From Bacteroidales bacterium (GTDB lineage Bacteria; Bacteroidota; Bacteroidia; Bacteroidales; PUMT01), in NCBI GenBank assembly GCA_007133565.1, contig SLMM01000057.1, positions 1-58,258 of the forward strand: a stretch of 58,258 bases of DNA, in the 5' to 3' direction. This document shows positions 18,821-28,211 of the stretch, piece by piece; positions within the stretch are counted from its first letter, which is position 1; each line of letters begins with the position of its first letter. The notes under the pieces are model-generated. The model did not search any database and was not told the origin of the DNA. It worked only from the letters and a program-made list of their open reading frames with translations. The translations under genes were made by a program, and so were the position numbers.

Positions 18821-20830
18821 TTACTGTAATCCATCAATCAAGTCGTCACTGACAATATTTGGGATTGTTACCCTCAGTAAAGGGGTTCGGTTCATTTCCC
18901 GCTTTATAGTCTTCATTGCACCTTCATTTCGTGCCCAGCTTCGCCGTGCTATACCGTTGTTAACATCCCAGTGCAGCATCATCTCAAGACGCCGGTCAGC
19001 TTCGGATGTACCATCAAGAAGAAGCCCGAATCCCCCGTTAATAACCTCACCCCATCCTACACCTCCTCCGTTATGAATGGATACCCATGTGGCACCCCTG
19101 AAAGCATCGCCTATTACATTATGAACAGCCATATCGGCGGTAAATGAAGATCCGTCACAAATATCTGATGTCTCCCTGAATGGTGAGTCTGTTCCGGAAA
19201 CATCGTGATGATCTCTGCCAAGTACTACAGGTGCGGAAATTCTCCCATCCCTGATGGCTTTGTTGAAAGCAGATGCAATTTTTATCCTTCCGTTTGCATC
19301 AGCATAGAGTATTCTGGCTTTTGATCCCACCACAAGATTATTTTTCCCCGCCTGCCTGATCCACATCAGGTTGTCCTCCATCTGCGGCATTATCTCAGGC
19401 GGAGCTGTCCTGATGATATCTTCCAGTACGGAAGCCGCAATTGAGTCAGTCTCAACGAGGTCACTGTCAAGCGACGAAGTGCAGACCCATCGGAAAGGCC
19501 CGAAGCCGTAATCAAAAAAGAGGGGGCCCATAATATCCTGGACATATGAGGGATATCTGTACCTGCCCGAATTATCGAAAACATCCGCTCCGGCCCGGCC
19601 TGCCTCCAGGAGAAAAGCGTTCCCGTAATCCCAGAAGTACATTCCTTTTTCAACAAGGGCATTCACAGCAGCAACATGCCGTCGAAGCGAGGCACGCACA
19701 AGCTCACTGAATTTTGCAGGATCGGAAACCATCATCTCATTCGCCTCTTCAAATCCAATTCCTGCCGGGTAGTACCCTCCCGACCATGGATTGTGCAATG
19801 AAGTTTGGTCCGAGCCCAGCTCAATATGCACATTATCGCTAACAAGCCTTTCGAGCAGTTCGACGACATTTCCGCGATAAGCGAGTGAAACAGCCTCTCC
19901 CCTGCTTCTTGCGTCCAAAGCCCGCTTAATGAGCATGCCAGTGTCATCGAAAACCTCGTCAACCCAACCCTGCGAATAACGCAGGGCGGTTGCCTTCGGG
20001 TTTACCTCCGCCACCAGGCATATGCCGCCGGCAATGACCGTAGCTTTGGGCTGGGCACCCGACATCCCCCCAAGTCCGCTTGTCACAAAAATCTTACCGC
20101 GCAGGTCAGCCTTCTTATGCCCGGAGATTAGCCGTCCTGCATTCAGCACCGTGATAGTTGTACCGTGCACTATGCCCTGGGGACCGATATACATGAAAGA
20201 GCCCGCTGTCATTTGTCCGTATTGACTAACCCCCAGCGAGTTAAGCCTGTCATAATCCTCTCTTGAAGAATAATTGGGAATTACCATTCCATTTGTGACC
20301 ACAACCCTCGGGGCATCGGTATGAGAAGGGAAAAGACCCAGCGGATGACCTGAATAAAGCACAAGTGTCTGGTTGTCGGTCATCGTGGCGAGATACTGCA
20401 TCGTCAGGAGGTATTGTGCCCAATTTTGAAAGACTGCCCCGTTACCTCCGTATGTTATTAGTTCATGCGGATGCTGTGCAACCGCTTTGTCCAAATTATT
20501 ACTGAGCATCAGCATTATCGCTGCTGCCTGCTTCGATTCGTGTGGGTAGTCATCTATACTGCGCGCCTTTATCTCATAAGGAGGCCTGAACCTGTACATA
20601 TATATCCTGCCGTACTTTTCAAGCTCACCTGCAAATTCACTTGCAAGAACCTTGTGATGAAGCGGCTGAAAATATCTCAGAGCATTTCTGAGGGCCAGTT
20701 TTTTTTCCTCTGCGCCAAGTACCAGGTTTCTCGGGGGGGCATGATTTATATCGGAATCATAAACCGGAGCGGAAGGCAGTTCGTCAGGAATACCTTCAAG
20801 AATAAACTTTCTGAGTTCTTCCCGTGTCAT
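18821..20830 (-). CDS. hutU: Urocanate hydratase (long Bacteroidetes form)
   Basis: This 669-residue enzyme converts urocanate to 4-imidazolone-5-propionate in histidine degradation, using tightly bound NAD+. The N-terminal core motif YGGNGAVFQNWAQY, the NAD-binding GLGGMSGAQPKATV, SLHNPWSGGYYPAG and the C-terminal SIHNGGGVGWGEVINGGFG are all clear. It is about 110 residues longer than the common 550-residue form, mainly in the first ~100 residues, as seen in other Bacteroidetes members. No hutH, hutI or formimino enzyme is nearby. Instead it is third in a leftward operon after a Nif3-like gene and a zinc-ribbon gene, with a 10-base gap to the latter. Confidence 0.93.
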   Translation of the reverse strand: MTREELRKFILEGIPDELPSAPVYDSDINHAPPRNLVLGAEEKKLALRNALRYFQPLHHKVLASEFAGELEKYGRIYMYRFRPPYEIKARSIDDYPHESKQAAAIMLMLSNNLDKAVAQHPHELITYGGNGAVFQNWAQYLLTMQYLATMTDNQTLVLYSGHPLGLFPSHTDAPRVVVTNGMVIPNYSSREDYDRLNSLGVSQYGQMTAGSFMYIGPQGIVHGTTITVLNAGRLISGHKKADLRGKIFVTSGLGGMSGAQPKATVIAGGICLVAEVNPKATALRYSQGWVDEVFDDTGMLIKRALDARSRGEAVSLAYRGNVVELLERLVSDNVHIELGSDQTSLHNPWSGGYYPAGIGFEEANEMMVSDPAKFSELVRASLRRHVAAVNALVEKGMYFWDYGNAFLLEAGRAGADVFDNSGRYRYPSYVQDIMGPLFFDYGFGPFRWVCTSSLDSDLVETDSIAASVLEDIIRTAPPEIMPQMEDNLMWIRQAGKNNLVVGSKARILYADANGRIKIASAFNKAIRDGRISAPVVLGRDHHDVSGTDSPFRETSDICDGSSFTADMAVHNVIGDAFRGATWVSIHNGGGVGWGEVINGGFGLLLDGTSEADRRLEMMLHWDVNNGIARRSWARNEGAMKTIKREMNRTPLLRVTIPNIVSDDLIDGLQ

Positions 20831-20840
20831 AAGCAGGGGG

Positions 20841-21632
20841 CTATTCCGGAGCCGCCTCTGAAGTCATTATCTCACTGTCAACAAGAATGCGGCCGCAATA
20901 TTCACAAACGATGATTTTCTTTCTCGACCTTATATCGAGCTGCCTCTGGGGCGGTATCTTATTAAAACATCCGCCGCAGGCATCTCTTTCAACGGTCACT
21001 ACCGCCAGTCCGTTCCGTGCATTCTTCCTGATCCTCTTATATGCGGTAAGCAACCGGGGATCAATAAGCTCAGCGAATTTCTCTGATCTTGATTTTAGCT
21101 CTTCTTCCTCTTTCTGGGTTTCAGAAATGATGCTGTTCAGCTCATCCTTCTTTTCTTCAAGGTCTTTGGTTCTCTCGTCAAACAAAACCCGTGATTCAGC
21201 CTCCAGTTGCTTCTTCTCCTCAAGCTGGGCAGTGAACTCCTTTATCCTCTTTTCCGAAAGCTCAATCTCCAAAGTCTGGAATTCAATCTCTTTTGAAAGC
21301 GAGTCGTATTCCCTGTTATTCCTCACATTCATCTGCTGCTCCTGATATTTCTTGATCAGTGACTGGGAATCGACAATCTCATTTTTTTTATTTTGCACTG
21401 ATGTTTCCAGCTCCTTCAACTCTTCGAGAATATTTGCCAACCTGGTCTGAAGACCGGCTATCTCATCTTCAAGGTCCTGTACTTCCAGGGGCAACTCTCC
21501 CCTGAGAATCTTGATCTTGTCAACTTCAGAGTCAACCATCTGCATTTCATAAAGGAACCTGAGTTTTTCCTCTGTTGATCTCTCTGTCTGTTCCTGTGAT
21601 TGTGATTTTTTTGTGTCGGTTGTCATAGCCAA
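20841..21632 (-). CDS. Coiled-coil protein with C-terminal C4 zinc ribbon (CT398/DUF164-type)
   Basis: This 263-residue protein is almost entirely helical. Residues ~25-200 form a long Glu/Lys/Leu-rich coiled coil, and the last ~60 residues carry a zinc ribbon with paired cysteines CGGC and CEYC. The layout is that of the bacterial C4-type zinc-ribbon family typified by chlamydial CT398, proposed to be an adaptor in protein-complex assembly. In Bacteroidetes it is commonly found next to a Nif3-like gene, as here. Its start overlaps the end of the Nif3-like gene by 10 bases, showing translational coupling. Function is not established. Confidence 0.88.
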   Translation of the reverse strand: MAMTTDTKKSQSQEQTERSTEEKLRFLYEMQMVDSEVDKIKILRGELPLEVQDLEDEIAGLQTRLANILEELKELETSVQNKKNEIVDSQSLIKKYQEQQMNVRNNREYDSLSKEIEFQTLEIELSEKRIKEFTAQLEEKKQLEAESRVLFDERTKDLEEKKDELNSIISETQKEEEELKSRSEKFAELIDPRLLTAYKRIRKNARNGLAVVTVERDACGGCFNKIPPQRQLDIRSRKKIIVCEYCGRILVDSEIMTSEAAPE

Positions 21633-22720
21633 TAATGAATGGGATTTGTGTTTGTATCTGAAAAATGAACCGCAAAGTTAGGGATTTTTTTTGTAATCAG
21701 TTCATGAAAAATTTCCATCGTAAACTGTTCGCTTTCATAATGTCCGATGTCGGCAATCATCATATCGTTGCCGGCCCCGAAAAAATAGTGGTATTTAAAA
21801 TCCCCCGAAACAAAAACATCAGCACCGGCCCTCCTGGCAGCACCGGTAAGCTGACTGCCACTTCCTCCACAAACCGACACCCGTTTGATATTTTTACCCG
21901 GGAAGGTCGTATGCCTTATGACAGGTGTTTTAAAATTCTCTTTAAGCAAATCCAGGAAGCCGGCTGGTTTCACTTCTTTTTCAAGTTCACCTGTAATCCC
22001 CATGCCGGCCCTTTCATAACTGTTACCTAACGGATATATGTCATATGCGACCTCCTCATAGGGATGGGCATCAATCATTGCCGAAATGACCGACTTCTCA
22101 ATATGCTCCGGATAAACAGTTTCAATACGCAGTTCTTTTTCAAAATGCAGTGAGCCCGCTGCTCCCGCATAGGGGTTGGTATTTTCACCACCCCTGAAGC
22201 TGCCCTCTCCTGTAATATTGAAGCTGCACTGGTCATAATCCCCTATATGGCCTGCACCGGCATTGAAGACAGCCTCCCTTACGGCCGGCGCATCATTAAC
22301 AGGTACAAATACCACAAGCTTTCTGAGAATGCCCCTTGCCGGTGAGAGTATCTCCTGGTTAACGAGCCCTATCTTGTCCGCAATCCGGGTGTTAACGCCG
22401 CCCCATACACTGTCAATGTTGGTATGTGCAGCATAAACCGATATATTGTTTCGCACTGCCTTAAGTATTATCCTTCCGGCAGGGTCATCTGCAGTCAGCT
22501 TTTTAATCCCCCCGAAGATTACCGGATGATGAGAGATAATGAGCCCGGCTCCTTTTTCAACAGCCTCTTCAACGACCGCTTCTGTTACATCCAGGCACAA
22601 GAGAGCCCCTTCGGCAACCTGTTCTCCGTCACCTACAAGCAGTCCCGCGTTATCGTAAGGCTCCTGAAAAGAAAGGGGGGCAAAATCCTCGATCACACTT
22701 GTTACCTCTTTAATTTTCAT
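21623..22720 (-). CDS. Nif3-like dinuclear metal-centre protein
   Basis: This 365-residue member of the Nif3/DUF34 family (YqfO-type) has metal-ligand motifs ISHHPVIFGG and AHTNIDS in the N-terminal half and GDFKYHYF with DIGHYESEQ near the C-terminus. Between them, residues ~130-235 form the PII-like insertion seen in the longer Gram-positive/Bacteroidetes version. The family forms toroidal hexamers with two metals per subunit; suggested roles include GTP cyclohydrolase-like or metal-chaperone activity, none certain. First gene of the leftward operon with the zinc-ribbon and hutU genes. Confidence 0.92.
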   Translation of the reverse strand: MKIKEVTSVIEDFAPLSFQEPYDNAGLLVGDGEQVAEGALLCLDVTEAVVEEAVEKGAGLIISHHPVIFGGIKKLTADDPAGRIILKAVRNNISVYAAHTNIDSVWGGVNTRIADKIGLVNQEILSPARGILRKLVVFVPVNDAPAVREAVFNAGAGHIGDYDQCSFNITGEGSFRGGENTNPYAGAAGSLHFEKELRIETVYPEHIEKSVISAMIDAHPYEEVAYDIYPLGNSYERAGMGITGELEKEVKPAGFLDLLKENFKTPVIRHTTFPGKNIKRVSVCGGSGSQLTGAARRAGADVFVSGDFKYHYFFGAGNDMMIADIGHYESEQFTMEIFHELITKKIPNFAVHFSDTNTNPIHYWL

Positions 22721-22818
22721 ATTATTTTTTTCAATAATGGTTAATCAGATGCTATTCCCATTACCAAGATCCTCCTGCCACATCAAAATTTCCCCTAAGG
22801 AAAATAAACAGGGAACAC

Positions 22819-22826
22819 CAAATGTA
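22819..22826 (-). promoter_or_regulatory. Candidate -7 element for the nif3-zinc ribbon-hutU operon
   Basis: The minus strand reads TACATTTG, an exact TAnnTTTG, about 100 bases upstream of the Nif3-like start in a 202-base gap with no other gene. No -33 TTG is found at the standard spacing, so this is tentative. Confidence 0.3.
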
Positions 22827-22922
22827 TAAATATAGATTATTGTGAAAGGCGCAGGGTCAGGTGGTGCAACCCTCATAAGCATTCAGCAGACAGAATAAAA
22901 AGTAATTGGTGATGCCCGCAGT

Positions 22923-23258
22923 TCAGAGGCCCCCCTTAATTTCAATCAGCATTCCCCTCACCTCTTTCAGGATTTTGACAAGCTCCAGGTTCTTTACTGT
23001 ATCATCTCTGTTATCCTTAATTTTCTTTTTTGCCCCCTTCAGTGTCATACCTCTCTCCTTGACCAGTTCATGGATAAGGTAAAAATTATTAATATCCTCA
23101 ATGGTAAAAAACCGGTTCCCTTTCTTGTTCTTCTTTGGCTTGATAATATCAAACTCCTTTTCCCAGTAACGGATAAGCGAGGTGTTCACATTGAACATAT
23201 CGGCAATCTCGCCGATGGAATAGTAAAGCTTCTCAACTTTTTTTTCTTTATAAGGCAC
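22923..23258 (-). CDS. MerR-family transcriptional regulator
   Basis: This small regulator has an N-terminal winged-helix MerR domain: YYSIGEIADMF, then NTSLIRYWEKEF and the wing segment GNRFFTIEDI. A short helical tail follows. There is no C-terminal effector domain or cysteine set, so it is of the minimal type. I chose the GTG at 23258 (about 111 residues) because the longer ATG frame from 23291 would overlap the M23 gene by 23 bases and adds residues unlike the family. It lies directly downstream of the M23 peptidase gene, an arrangement common in Bacteroidetes, and probably shares its promoter. Targets are unknown. Confidence 0.85.
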   Translation of the reverse strand: MPYKEKKVEKLYYSIGEIADMFNVNTSLIRYWEKEFDIIKPKKNKKGNRFFTIEDINNFYLIHELVKERGMTLKGAKKKIKDNRDDTVKNLELVKILKEVRGMLIEIKGGL

Positions 23259-23268
23259 GGCAATAAAA

Positions 23269-24249
23269 TTAGAACCCCATGAAAGAACCACCCTGCATAG
23301 ACATCTCGATCATCGCATCAAATTCCTCGGGCGACAAATCGCCAAAGAAATAGTTGATCGGATCAACCGGCCTGTTGTTACGGTGTACCTCATAGTGCAG
23401 ATGCGGAGCGGTTGATGCTCCTGTATTTCCGACATGCCCGATTACATCTCCACGAGTTATTTCCTGGCCCGCCCTGACAAGCACCCTGTCAAGGTGAGCA
23501 TACCGCGTACGGTACCCAAATCCGTGGTCTATATCGACAAAAGTCCCGTATCCCCTTCTGGACCTGTCATTTATTACACGCAGAACAACACCGTTACCGG
23601 TTGCAAAAACATCGGTGCCGGTAGGCGCAGTAAAGTCCATGCCTTCATGGAACATAGGTATCTTGTAAATAGGATGAACCCTCCTTCCAAAATAACCTCC
23701 TATCCTCCTGATATCCCTGATTGCAACAGGCTGGATAGAAGGAATGCTTGCCAGCATATTTTCATTATTGACTGCAAGATCAATCACCTCATCATATGAA
23801 ATAGACTGGACATATAACTGCTTTTTCAATATGTCAAGGCGCCTGGCAGTTTCGACAACAATATCGCTGTTCTCGTATCCTTCAAGCTCCGTGTAACGGT
23901 TCACCCCTCCAAAACCTGCCGTGCGTATAGATTTTGGAATAGGGTCGGCATTGAATACAATCCTGTAAATATTGTCATCACGGTTCTGGATATCATCCAG
24001 CACATAACTTATATGATCCAGTTGCTTGTTAAGTATTTCGTATTGAAGCGTCAGGTTGTTCACCTCTCTTTTCAGGACTTTCTCCCTGGGAAGGTCAAAG
24101 AAATAGCTGACAACAAGAAAGTATAAAAGTGCTAAAACTATACTGGCCGAAAAATATGTAAGGAAACTGAACAACTTATCCCTGAAAGTGTGATTGATCC
24201 TGTCGTATTGAAGAGAGTCGGGATTAAATCTGTATTTTTCCTTTGCCAT
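23269..24249 (-). CDS. M23-family metallopeptidase, membrane-anchored, LytM-type
   Basis: This is a 326-residue protein from the ATG at 24249; a longer frame from 24285 exists, but MAKEKYRFNPDSLQYD is the typical family start and fits the promoter. Residues ~25-52 form a single transmembrane helix, followed by a coiled-coil stretch to ~100 (EVNNLTLQYEILNKQLD). The C-terminal Peptidase_M23 domain spans ~185-300, with zinc motifs HEGMDF (His, Asp) and HLHYEVH (His-x-His). Members cleave peptidoglycan cross-bridges or serve as amidase activators at division; the metal ligands are intact, so catalysis is likely. Divergent from alaS. Confidence 0.92.
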   Translation of the reverse strand: MAKEKYRFNPDSLQYDRINHTFRDKLFSFLTYFSASIVLALLYFLVVSYFFDLPREKVLKREVNNLTLQYEILNKQLDHISYVLDDIQNRDDNIYRIVFNADPIPKSIRTAGFGGVNRYTELEGYENSDIVVETARRLDILKKQLYVQSISYDEVIDLAVNNENMLASIPSIQPVAIRDIRRIGGYFGRRVHPIYKIPMFHEGMDFTAPTGTDVFATGNGVVLRVINDRSRRGYGTFVDIDHGFGYRTRYAHLDRVLVRAGQEITRGDVIGHVGNTGASTAPHLHYEVHRNNRPVDPINYFFGDLSPEEFDAMIEMSMQGGSFMGF

Positions 24250-24296
24250 AGACCTGATTTTGAAAAATATAAAGTGGAAAGTCATCTTCCGAACAA

Positions 24297-24327
24297 CAAA
24301 TCTAAATGAAATAAACTAATTTTACAA
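24297..24327 (-). promoter_or_regulatory. Promoter of the M23 peptidase-merR operon
   Basis: On the minus strand TTG (24327-24325), a 20-base spacer and TAGATTTG (24304-24297) fit the Bacteroidetes consensus exactly. The implied transcript leader to the ATG at 24249 is about 40 bases. This placement also supports the shorter start chosen for the M23 gene. Confidence 0.55.
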
Positions 24328-24400
24328 GATGTTTTTCAACAAAAATCCGTTACAATTTAATCAAAATAACAAACACCATCTCTTTATAAAGTAATATTTT

Positions 24401-27022
24401 ATGGATTCCAACCATCTCAGGACCCTTTTTCTGGACTATTTCAGGAAAAAGGACCACAGGATACTTCCCTCCGCCCCCATAGTTGTAAAGAATGACCCCA
24501 CCCTCATGTTCACCAATGCCGGCATGAACCAGTTCAAGGACTTTTTCCTTGGCAACAGGCAGCCTGACCATCCAAGGGTTGCCAACTCCCAGAAATGTCT
24601 CAGGGTATCAGGAAAACACAATGACCTTGAGGAGGTTGGTTATGACACCTATCATCACACCATGTTCGAAATGCTGGGCAACTGGTCATTCGGCAACTAT
24701 TTCAAAGAAGAAGCCATACATTGGGCATACGATTTTCTGGTAAAAGAGTTACAAATATCTCCTGATCGTTTATATGCAACTGTATTTGAAGGGAGCGCCG
24801 AAGAAAACCTGGGCACTGACACCGAAGCTTCAGAATGCTGGGAAAAACACCTGCCTGCTGACCGCATTCTGCCGGGAAGCAAGAAGGATAATTTTTGGGA
24901 AATGGGTGATACCGGGCCATGCGGACCCTGCTCAGAAATCCATATTGACATGAGGCCAGATGCGGACAGAGAAGCAGTGCCGGGCGCCGGACTGGTAAAC
25001 CGTGAGCACCCGCTTGTGATTGAAATTTGGAATCTGGTCTTTATCCAGTACAACCGAAAATCTGACGGCAGCCTTGAGACCCTTCCCGCCCGGCATGTTG
25101 ACACGGGCATGGGCTTTGAAAGACTCTGCATGATAGTGCAAGGCAAGCTGTCAAGCTATGATACAGACCTGTTCCGCCCGATAATAGGCAAGTTATCTGA
25201 GATAACAGCTTTAGCTTACGGGAGGAATGACAAACAGGACATTGCAATGCGTGTTATTGCCGACCATCTCCGTACCCTTTCATTTTCCATAGCCGACGGC
25301 CAGATACCTTCCAACAACAAAGCCGGGTATGTTATCAGGCGAATCCTGAGACGGGCAATCAGGTATGGGTTCAGTTTCCTTGCGCAATCAGAACCTTTTA
25401 TATACCGACTCGTCCCCACACTTACAGATATAATGGGAGATGCATACCCTGAATTAAAAGCACAACAGGATCTCATAGAAAGAGTAATTGAAGAAGAGGA
25501 GGGTGCATTCCTGAAAACACTCGACACCGGCATCAGAATGCTGGACCAGATGGTCTCAGGGACAGATTCCAGGGTGCTTGACGGAAAAGATGCATTTATT
25601 CTTTACGACACATATGGCTTCCCGCCCGACCTTACTGAGCTTCTTCTCAGAGAAAAGGGATGTACAATTGATAAAAAGCAGTTTGAGAGAGAAATGGAGG
25701 CCCAGAGGAACCGTTCAAGGCAGGATGCAAAAGTTGACGCGGGCGACTGGATAGTGCTTGATAAGGATACAGGCATTAGTTTTACCGGATACGACATGCT
25801 TGAAACTGACGTGAAAATAACCAGATACCGGAAGGTCAGTACAAAGGGAAAGGAGTTGTTCCATCTGGTATTCGACAAAACCCCCTTTTATGCTGAAAGC
25901 GGGGGGCAGATAGGAGATACGGGGGTTCTGGTATATGATACCGGGAAAACAAAGATTCTGAATACCATAAAAGAGAACGATCTTATTATTCACATTGTGC
26001 CGGACATGCCTCCGGTATCAAACAAAAAGTTCAGGGCAATAGTTGATGTAGAAAAAAGGAAGCTTACTGCAAACAACCACACGGCTACACACCTTCTTCA
26101 TGATGCCCTGAGGGAGATTCTGGGTCCTCATGTTGAACAGAAGGGCTCGCTTGTCCATTATGACTACCTTAGATTTGACTTTTCCCATTATCAAAAACCA
26201 ACTGAAAAGGAAATCACAGACCTGGAAAACACTATAAACAAGAAAATAAGGGAAAATATTACCAGGGAAGAACAAAGGCAAATACCATTCAAAGAGGCAA
26301 AAGCAGCCGGGGCGATTTCCCTTTTCGGTGAAAAATACGGCGATGAGGTCCGTACAATCAGATTTGGCAATTCAATCGAATTATGCGGAGGCACCCACGT
26401 CGATAGTACAGGCCAGATCGGGTTGTTTAAAATAACCTCTGAGTCTGCAATTGCAGCGGGAATTCGCAGGATAGAAGCTGTTACGGGTCCCCTGGCAGAA
26501 AAATGGGTAACCAACCAGCTGAAAAAGCTGAAAGAAGTAAAGGCCCTGCTCCGTTGCACCGGCGACCCTGTTAAAACAATCAGACAGCTTATAGAGGAAA
26601 AAAACCTTCTCGAAAAGAAAGTTAATGATTTAAACCGGGACAAGGCTGCAGGATTAAAATCAAGCCTTCTTCAAAAAGCTGAAAAGAAGGAAGGAATGAC
26701 AATAATCGCCGAAACAGTAACCGCAGATTCTCCCGGCACCCTGAAAGATCTGGCTTTTCAGCTCAAGGGTGAGATTCCGGAGTTATTCCTGGTGCTGGGT
26801 GCGGAGATCGAAGGCAAGGCCCACCTTGCAGTAATGGTATCAGAGACCCTGATTGAAAAGACCAACCTGAAAGCAAACGAATTGATAAGGCAGGTTGCAG
26901 TTCACATTCAGGGAGGCGGTGGGGGCCAGACGTTCTTCGCGACTGCTGGAGGGAGAAGGCCTGAAGGACTTGAAAATGCGGTCAATGAGCTCGCAGAGGT
27001 GGCAAGGAAAGCTTCCGCTTAG
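24401..27022 (+). CDS. alaS: Alanine--tRNA ligase
   Basis: This 873-residue class II synthetase charges tRNA-Ala. The N-terminal catalytic core opens with LFLDYFRKKDHRILPSAP and contains TNAGMNQFKDFFLG and GDTGPCGPCSEIH. The editing domain carries the zinc/His motifs NHTATH (~558-563) and CGGTHV (~661-666). The C-Ala domain ends with the Gly-rich GGGGGQ segment. Length matches bacterial AlaRS (about 870-880). It is divergent from the M23 gene, and its stop codon overlaps the stop of the convergent chaN-like gene by 4 bases. Confidence 0.98.
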   Translation: MDSNHLRTLFLDYFRKKDHRILPSAPIVVKNDPTLMFTNAGMNQFKDFFLGNRQPDHPRVANSQKCLRVSGKHNDLEEVGYDTYHHTMFEMLGNWSFGNYFKEEAIHWAYDFLVKELQISPDRLYATVFEGSAEENLGTDTEASECWEKHLPADRILPGSKKDNFWEMGDTGPCGPCSEIHIDMRPDADREAVPGAGLVNREHPLVIEIWNLVFIQYNRKSDGSLETLPARHVDTGMGFERLCMIVQGKLSSYDTDLFRPIIGKLSEITALAYGRNDKQDIAMRVIADHLRTLSFSIADGQIPSNNKAGYVIRRILRRAIRYGFSFLAQSEPFIYRLVPTLTDIMGDAYPELKAQQDLIERVIEEEEGAFLKTLDTGIRMLDQMVSGTDSRVLDGKDAFILYDTYGFPPDLTELLLREKGCTIDKKQFEREMEAQRNRSRQDAKVDAGDWIVLDKDTGISFTGYDMLETDVKITRYRKVSTKGKELFHLVFDKTPFYAESGGQIGDTGVLVYDTGKTKILNTIKENDLIIHIVPDMPPVSNKKFRAIVDVEKRKLTANNHTATHLLHDALREILGPHVEQKGSLVHYDYLRFDFSHYQKPTEKEITDLENTINKKIRENITREEQRQIPFKEAKAAGAISLFGEKYGDEVRTIRFGNSIELCGGTHVDSTGQIGLFKITSESAIAAGIRRIEAVTGPLAEKWVTNQLKKLKEVKALLRCTGDPVKTIRQLIEEKNLLEKKVNDLNRDKAAGLKSSLLQKAEKKEGMTIIAETVTADSPGTLKDLAFQLKGEIPELFLVLGAEIEGKAHLAVMVSETLIEKTNLKANELIRQVAVHIQGGGGGQTFFATAGGRRPEGLENAVNELAEVARKASA

Positions 27023-27888
27023 TAAGTACGGGTCATTGTGTCCGGAACTACCAGGATGAAATCAGCCCTTCCTTCGGCTTCTTCATCCAGTTTTCCCGGA
27101 TTTTCCTGAGAAACCGTGGCAATTGTAACTATGTTAAGTCCGGGTTTCTTTCGCTTCAGATACCAGTATATTCCCTCAAAATTATCAGAGTGATAAGTGC
27201 CATGCAGATGTATAAGCAGCCTGTCAGGCTCCTTTCTCTCAAGAATAAAATGTGCCATTGTTGCATCTTTTATTGCCTGGGCCATTGGCAGGGTTTCACC
27301 GGCATGCCCCATACCCCCGCTGCTCATTTCCAACATAGCCCGGTAACCCGGAAGTTCAGGGTCATACTCCACCGGAAGGGGCGCTATATAGGACAAAGCT
27401 TTATCATCAAGCTGCTCCAGTGCCTCAAAACCGCCATTAAACACCATATTTGCATATCTTCGGGGAATATTCGAGGCTATAAACGGTATGGAATGTTCCC
27501 TGGCAAACTCAACCAGTGGTTTGTAGTCGGTTTGGTAATTCCTCCAGAGCCTGGCTTCATCCTCAAATCTGCTTTGAGATATAAGCTTACCAAGGTATTC
27601 ATCCAGGATCAACTGATTATCCGCCTCAAACATCTCTGCAGCAAGCATTATCATGCCATCAAGAGCATTATGCAGACCTTTGGCAACCTCATACTGCAAC
27701 CAGTGTGAAATCGGGTTGCCGTGAATTTCGCCGAAAAGCAGGATATCTGCATCACTGATCTCCCTCATCATTCTCCGGTAACTAACCTCCTTCCCGTTCT
27801 GATTGTAGATTACATAGGCAGGTTTATGCCTGTCAAACCCCGAAGCAGTCAGAAAGACAACCATGATAATAACAACCGGTATTCTCAT
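27019..27888 (-). CDS. ChaN-like (Cofac_haem_bdg) exported protein
   Basis: This 289-residue protein has an N-terminal signal-like stretch (MRIPVVIIMVVFLTASG) and a ChaN/DUF399 domain. The domain is recognised by DILLFGEIHGNPISHW, MLAAEMFEADNQLILDEYL and the C-terminal LLIHLHGTYHSD. ChaN of Campylobacter is an iron-regulated lipoprotein that binds two haems as a dimer. Here no Cys follows the hydrophobic segment, so this copy is probably not a lipoprotein. Haem binding is a family-level inference. It converges on alaS with a 4-base overlap of the two stop codons. Confidence 0.85.
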   Translation of the reverse strand: MRIPVVIIMVVFLTASGFDRHKPAYVIYNQNGKEVSYRRMMREISDADILLFGEIHGNPISHWLQYEVAKGLHNALDGMIMLAAEMFEADNQLILDEYLGKLISQSRFEDEARLWRNYQTDYKPLVEFAREHSIPFIASNIPRRYANMVFNGGFEALEQLDDKALSYIAPLPVEYDPELPGYRAMLEMSSGGMGHAGETLPMAQAIKDATMAHFILERKEPDRLLIHLHGTYHSDNFEGIYWYLKRKKPGLNIVTIATVSQENPGKLDEEAEGRADFILVVPDTMTRTY

Positions 27889-27953
27889 ATCATTATGTAT
27901 TTATAAAACAACAGTCCAGTTATATAAAGGGAAAAAGACCGGAAATGTTTTGT

Positions 27954-27961
27954 CAAATTTA
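27954..27961 (-). promoter_or_regulatory. Candidate -7 element for the chaN-like gene
   Basis: TAAATTTG on the minus strand fits TAnnTTTG and would give a leader of about 60 bases. No -33 TTG at normal spacing is visible, so confidence is low. Confidence 0.3.
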
Positions 27962-28203
27962 TCGGGTTTACTGCAAGCCTGTTCTTACCAGTCATGTTGA
28001 TAACTCCTGATGCTGCAATATAGTAAATTTCCAGACCACAATAATTTCCGCATATAATCAATCAACCGGGCAACCTTTATGGTCGAAAACAAGTCAAAAA
28101 TTTCGTGCACATATATTGTTGCTTGTCAAGCCTTTATCTTGAATATGCATAAACTTTTAAACCAATTCCTGTTTTCGGTCTATTTTTTTTCGCCGAAATG
28201 CAA

Positions 28204-28211
28204 TATATTTG
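28204..28211 (+). promoter_or_regulatory. Candidate -7 element for the second acyl-CoA synthetase
   Basis: TATATTTG matches TAnnTTTG and lies 32 bases before the ATG at 28244. The -33 region is T-rich without a proper TTG. A 6-base inverted repeat directly upstream could be a regulator site. Confidence 0.4.

Noticed and set aside
22721-22922. tRNA or small RNA in the gap between the merR and nif3-like genes
   Set aside because: No T-loop motif or cloverleaf could be seen; only a weak -7 match is reported.
12492-27963. Identical 16-base string TTTTGTCAAATTTATC at 12492-12507 and 27948-27963
   Set aside because: Both copies lie in AT-rich intergenic DNA, where one such match in 58 kb is expected by chance to about order one; no further shared flanks.
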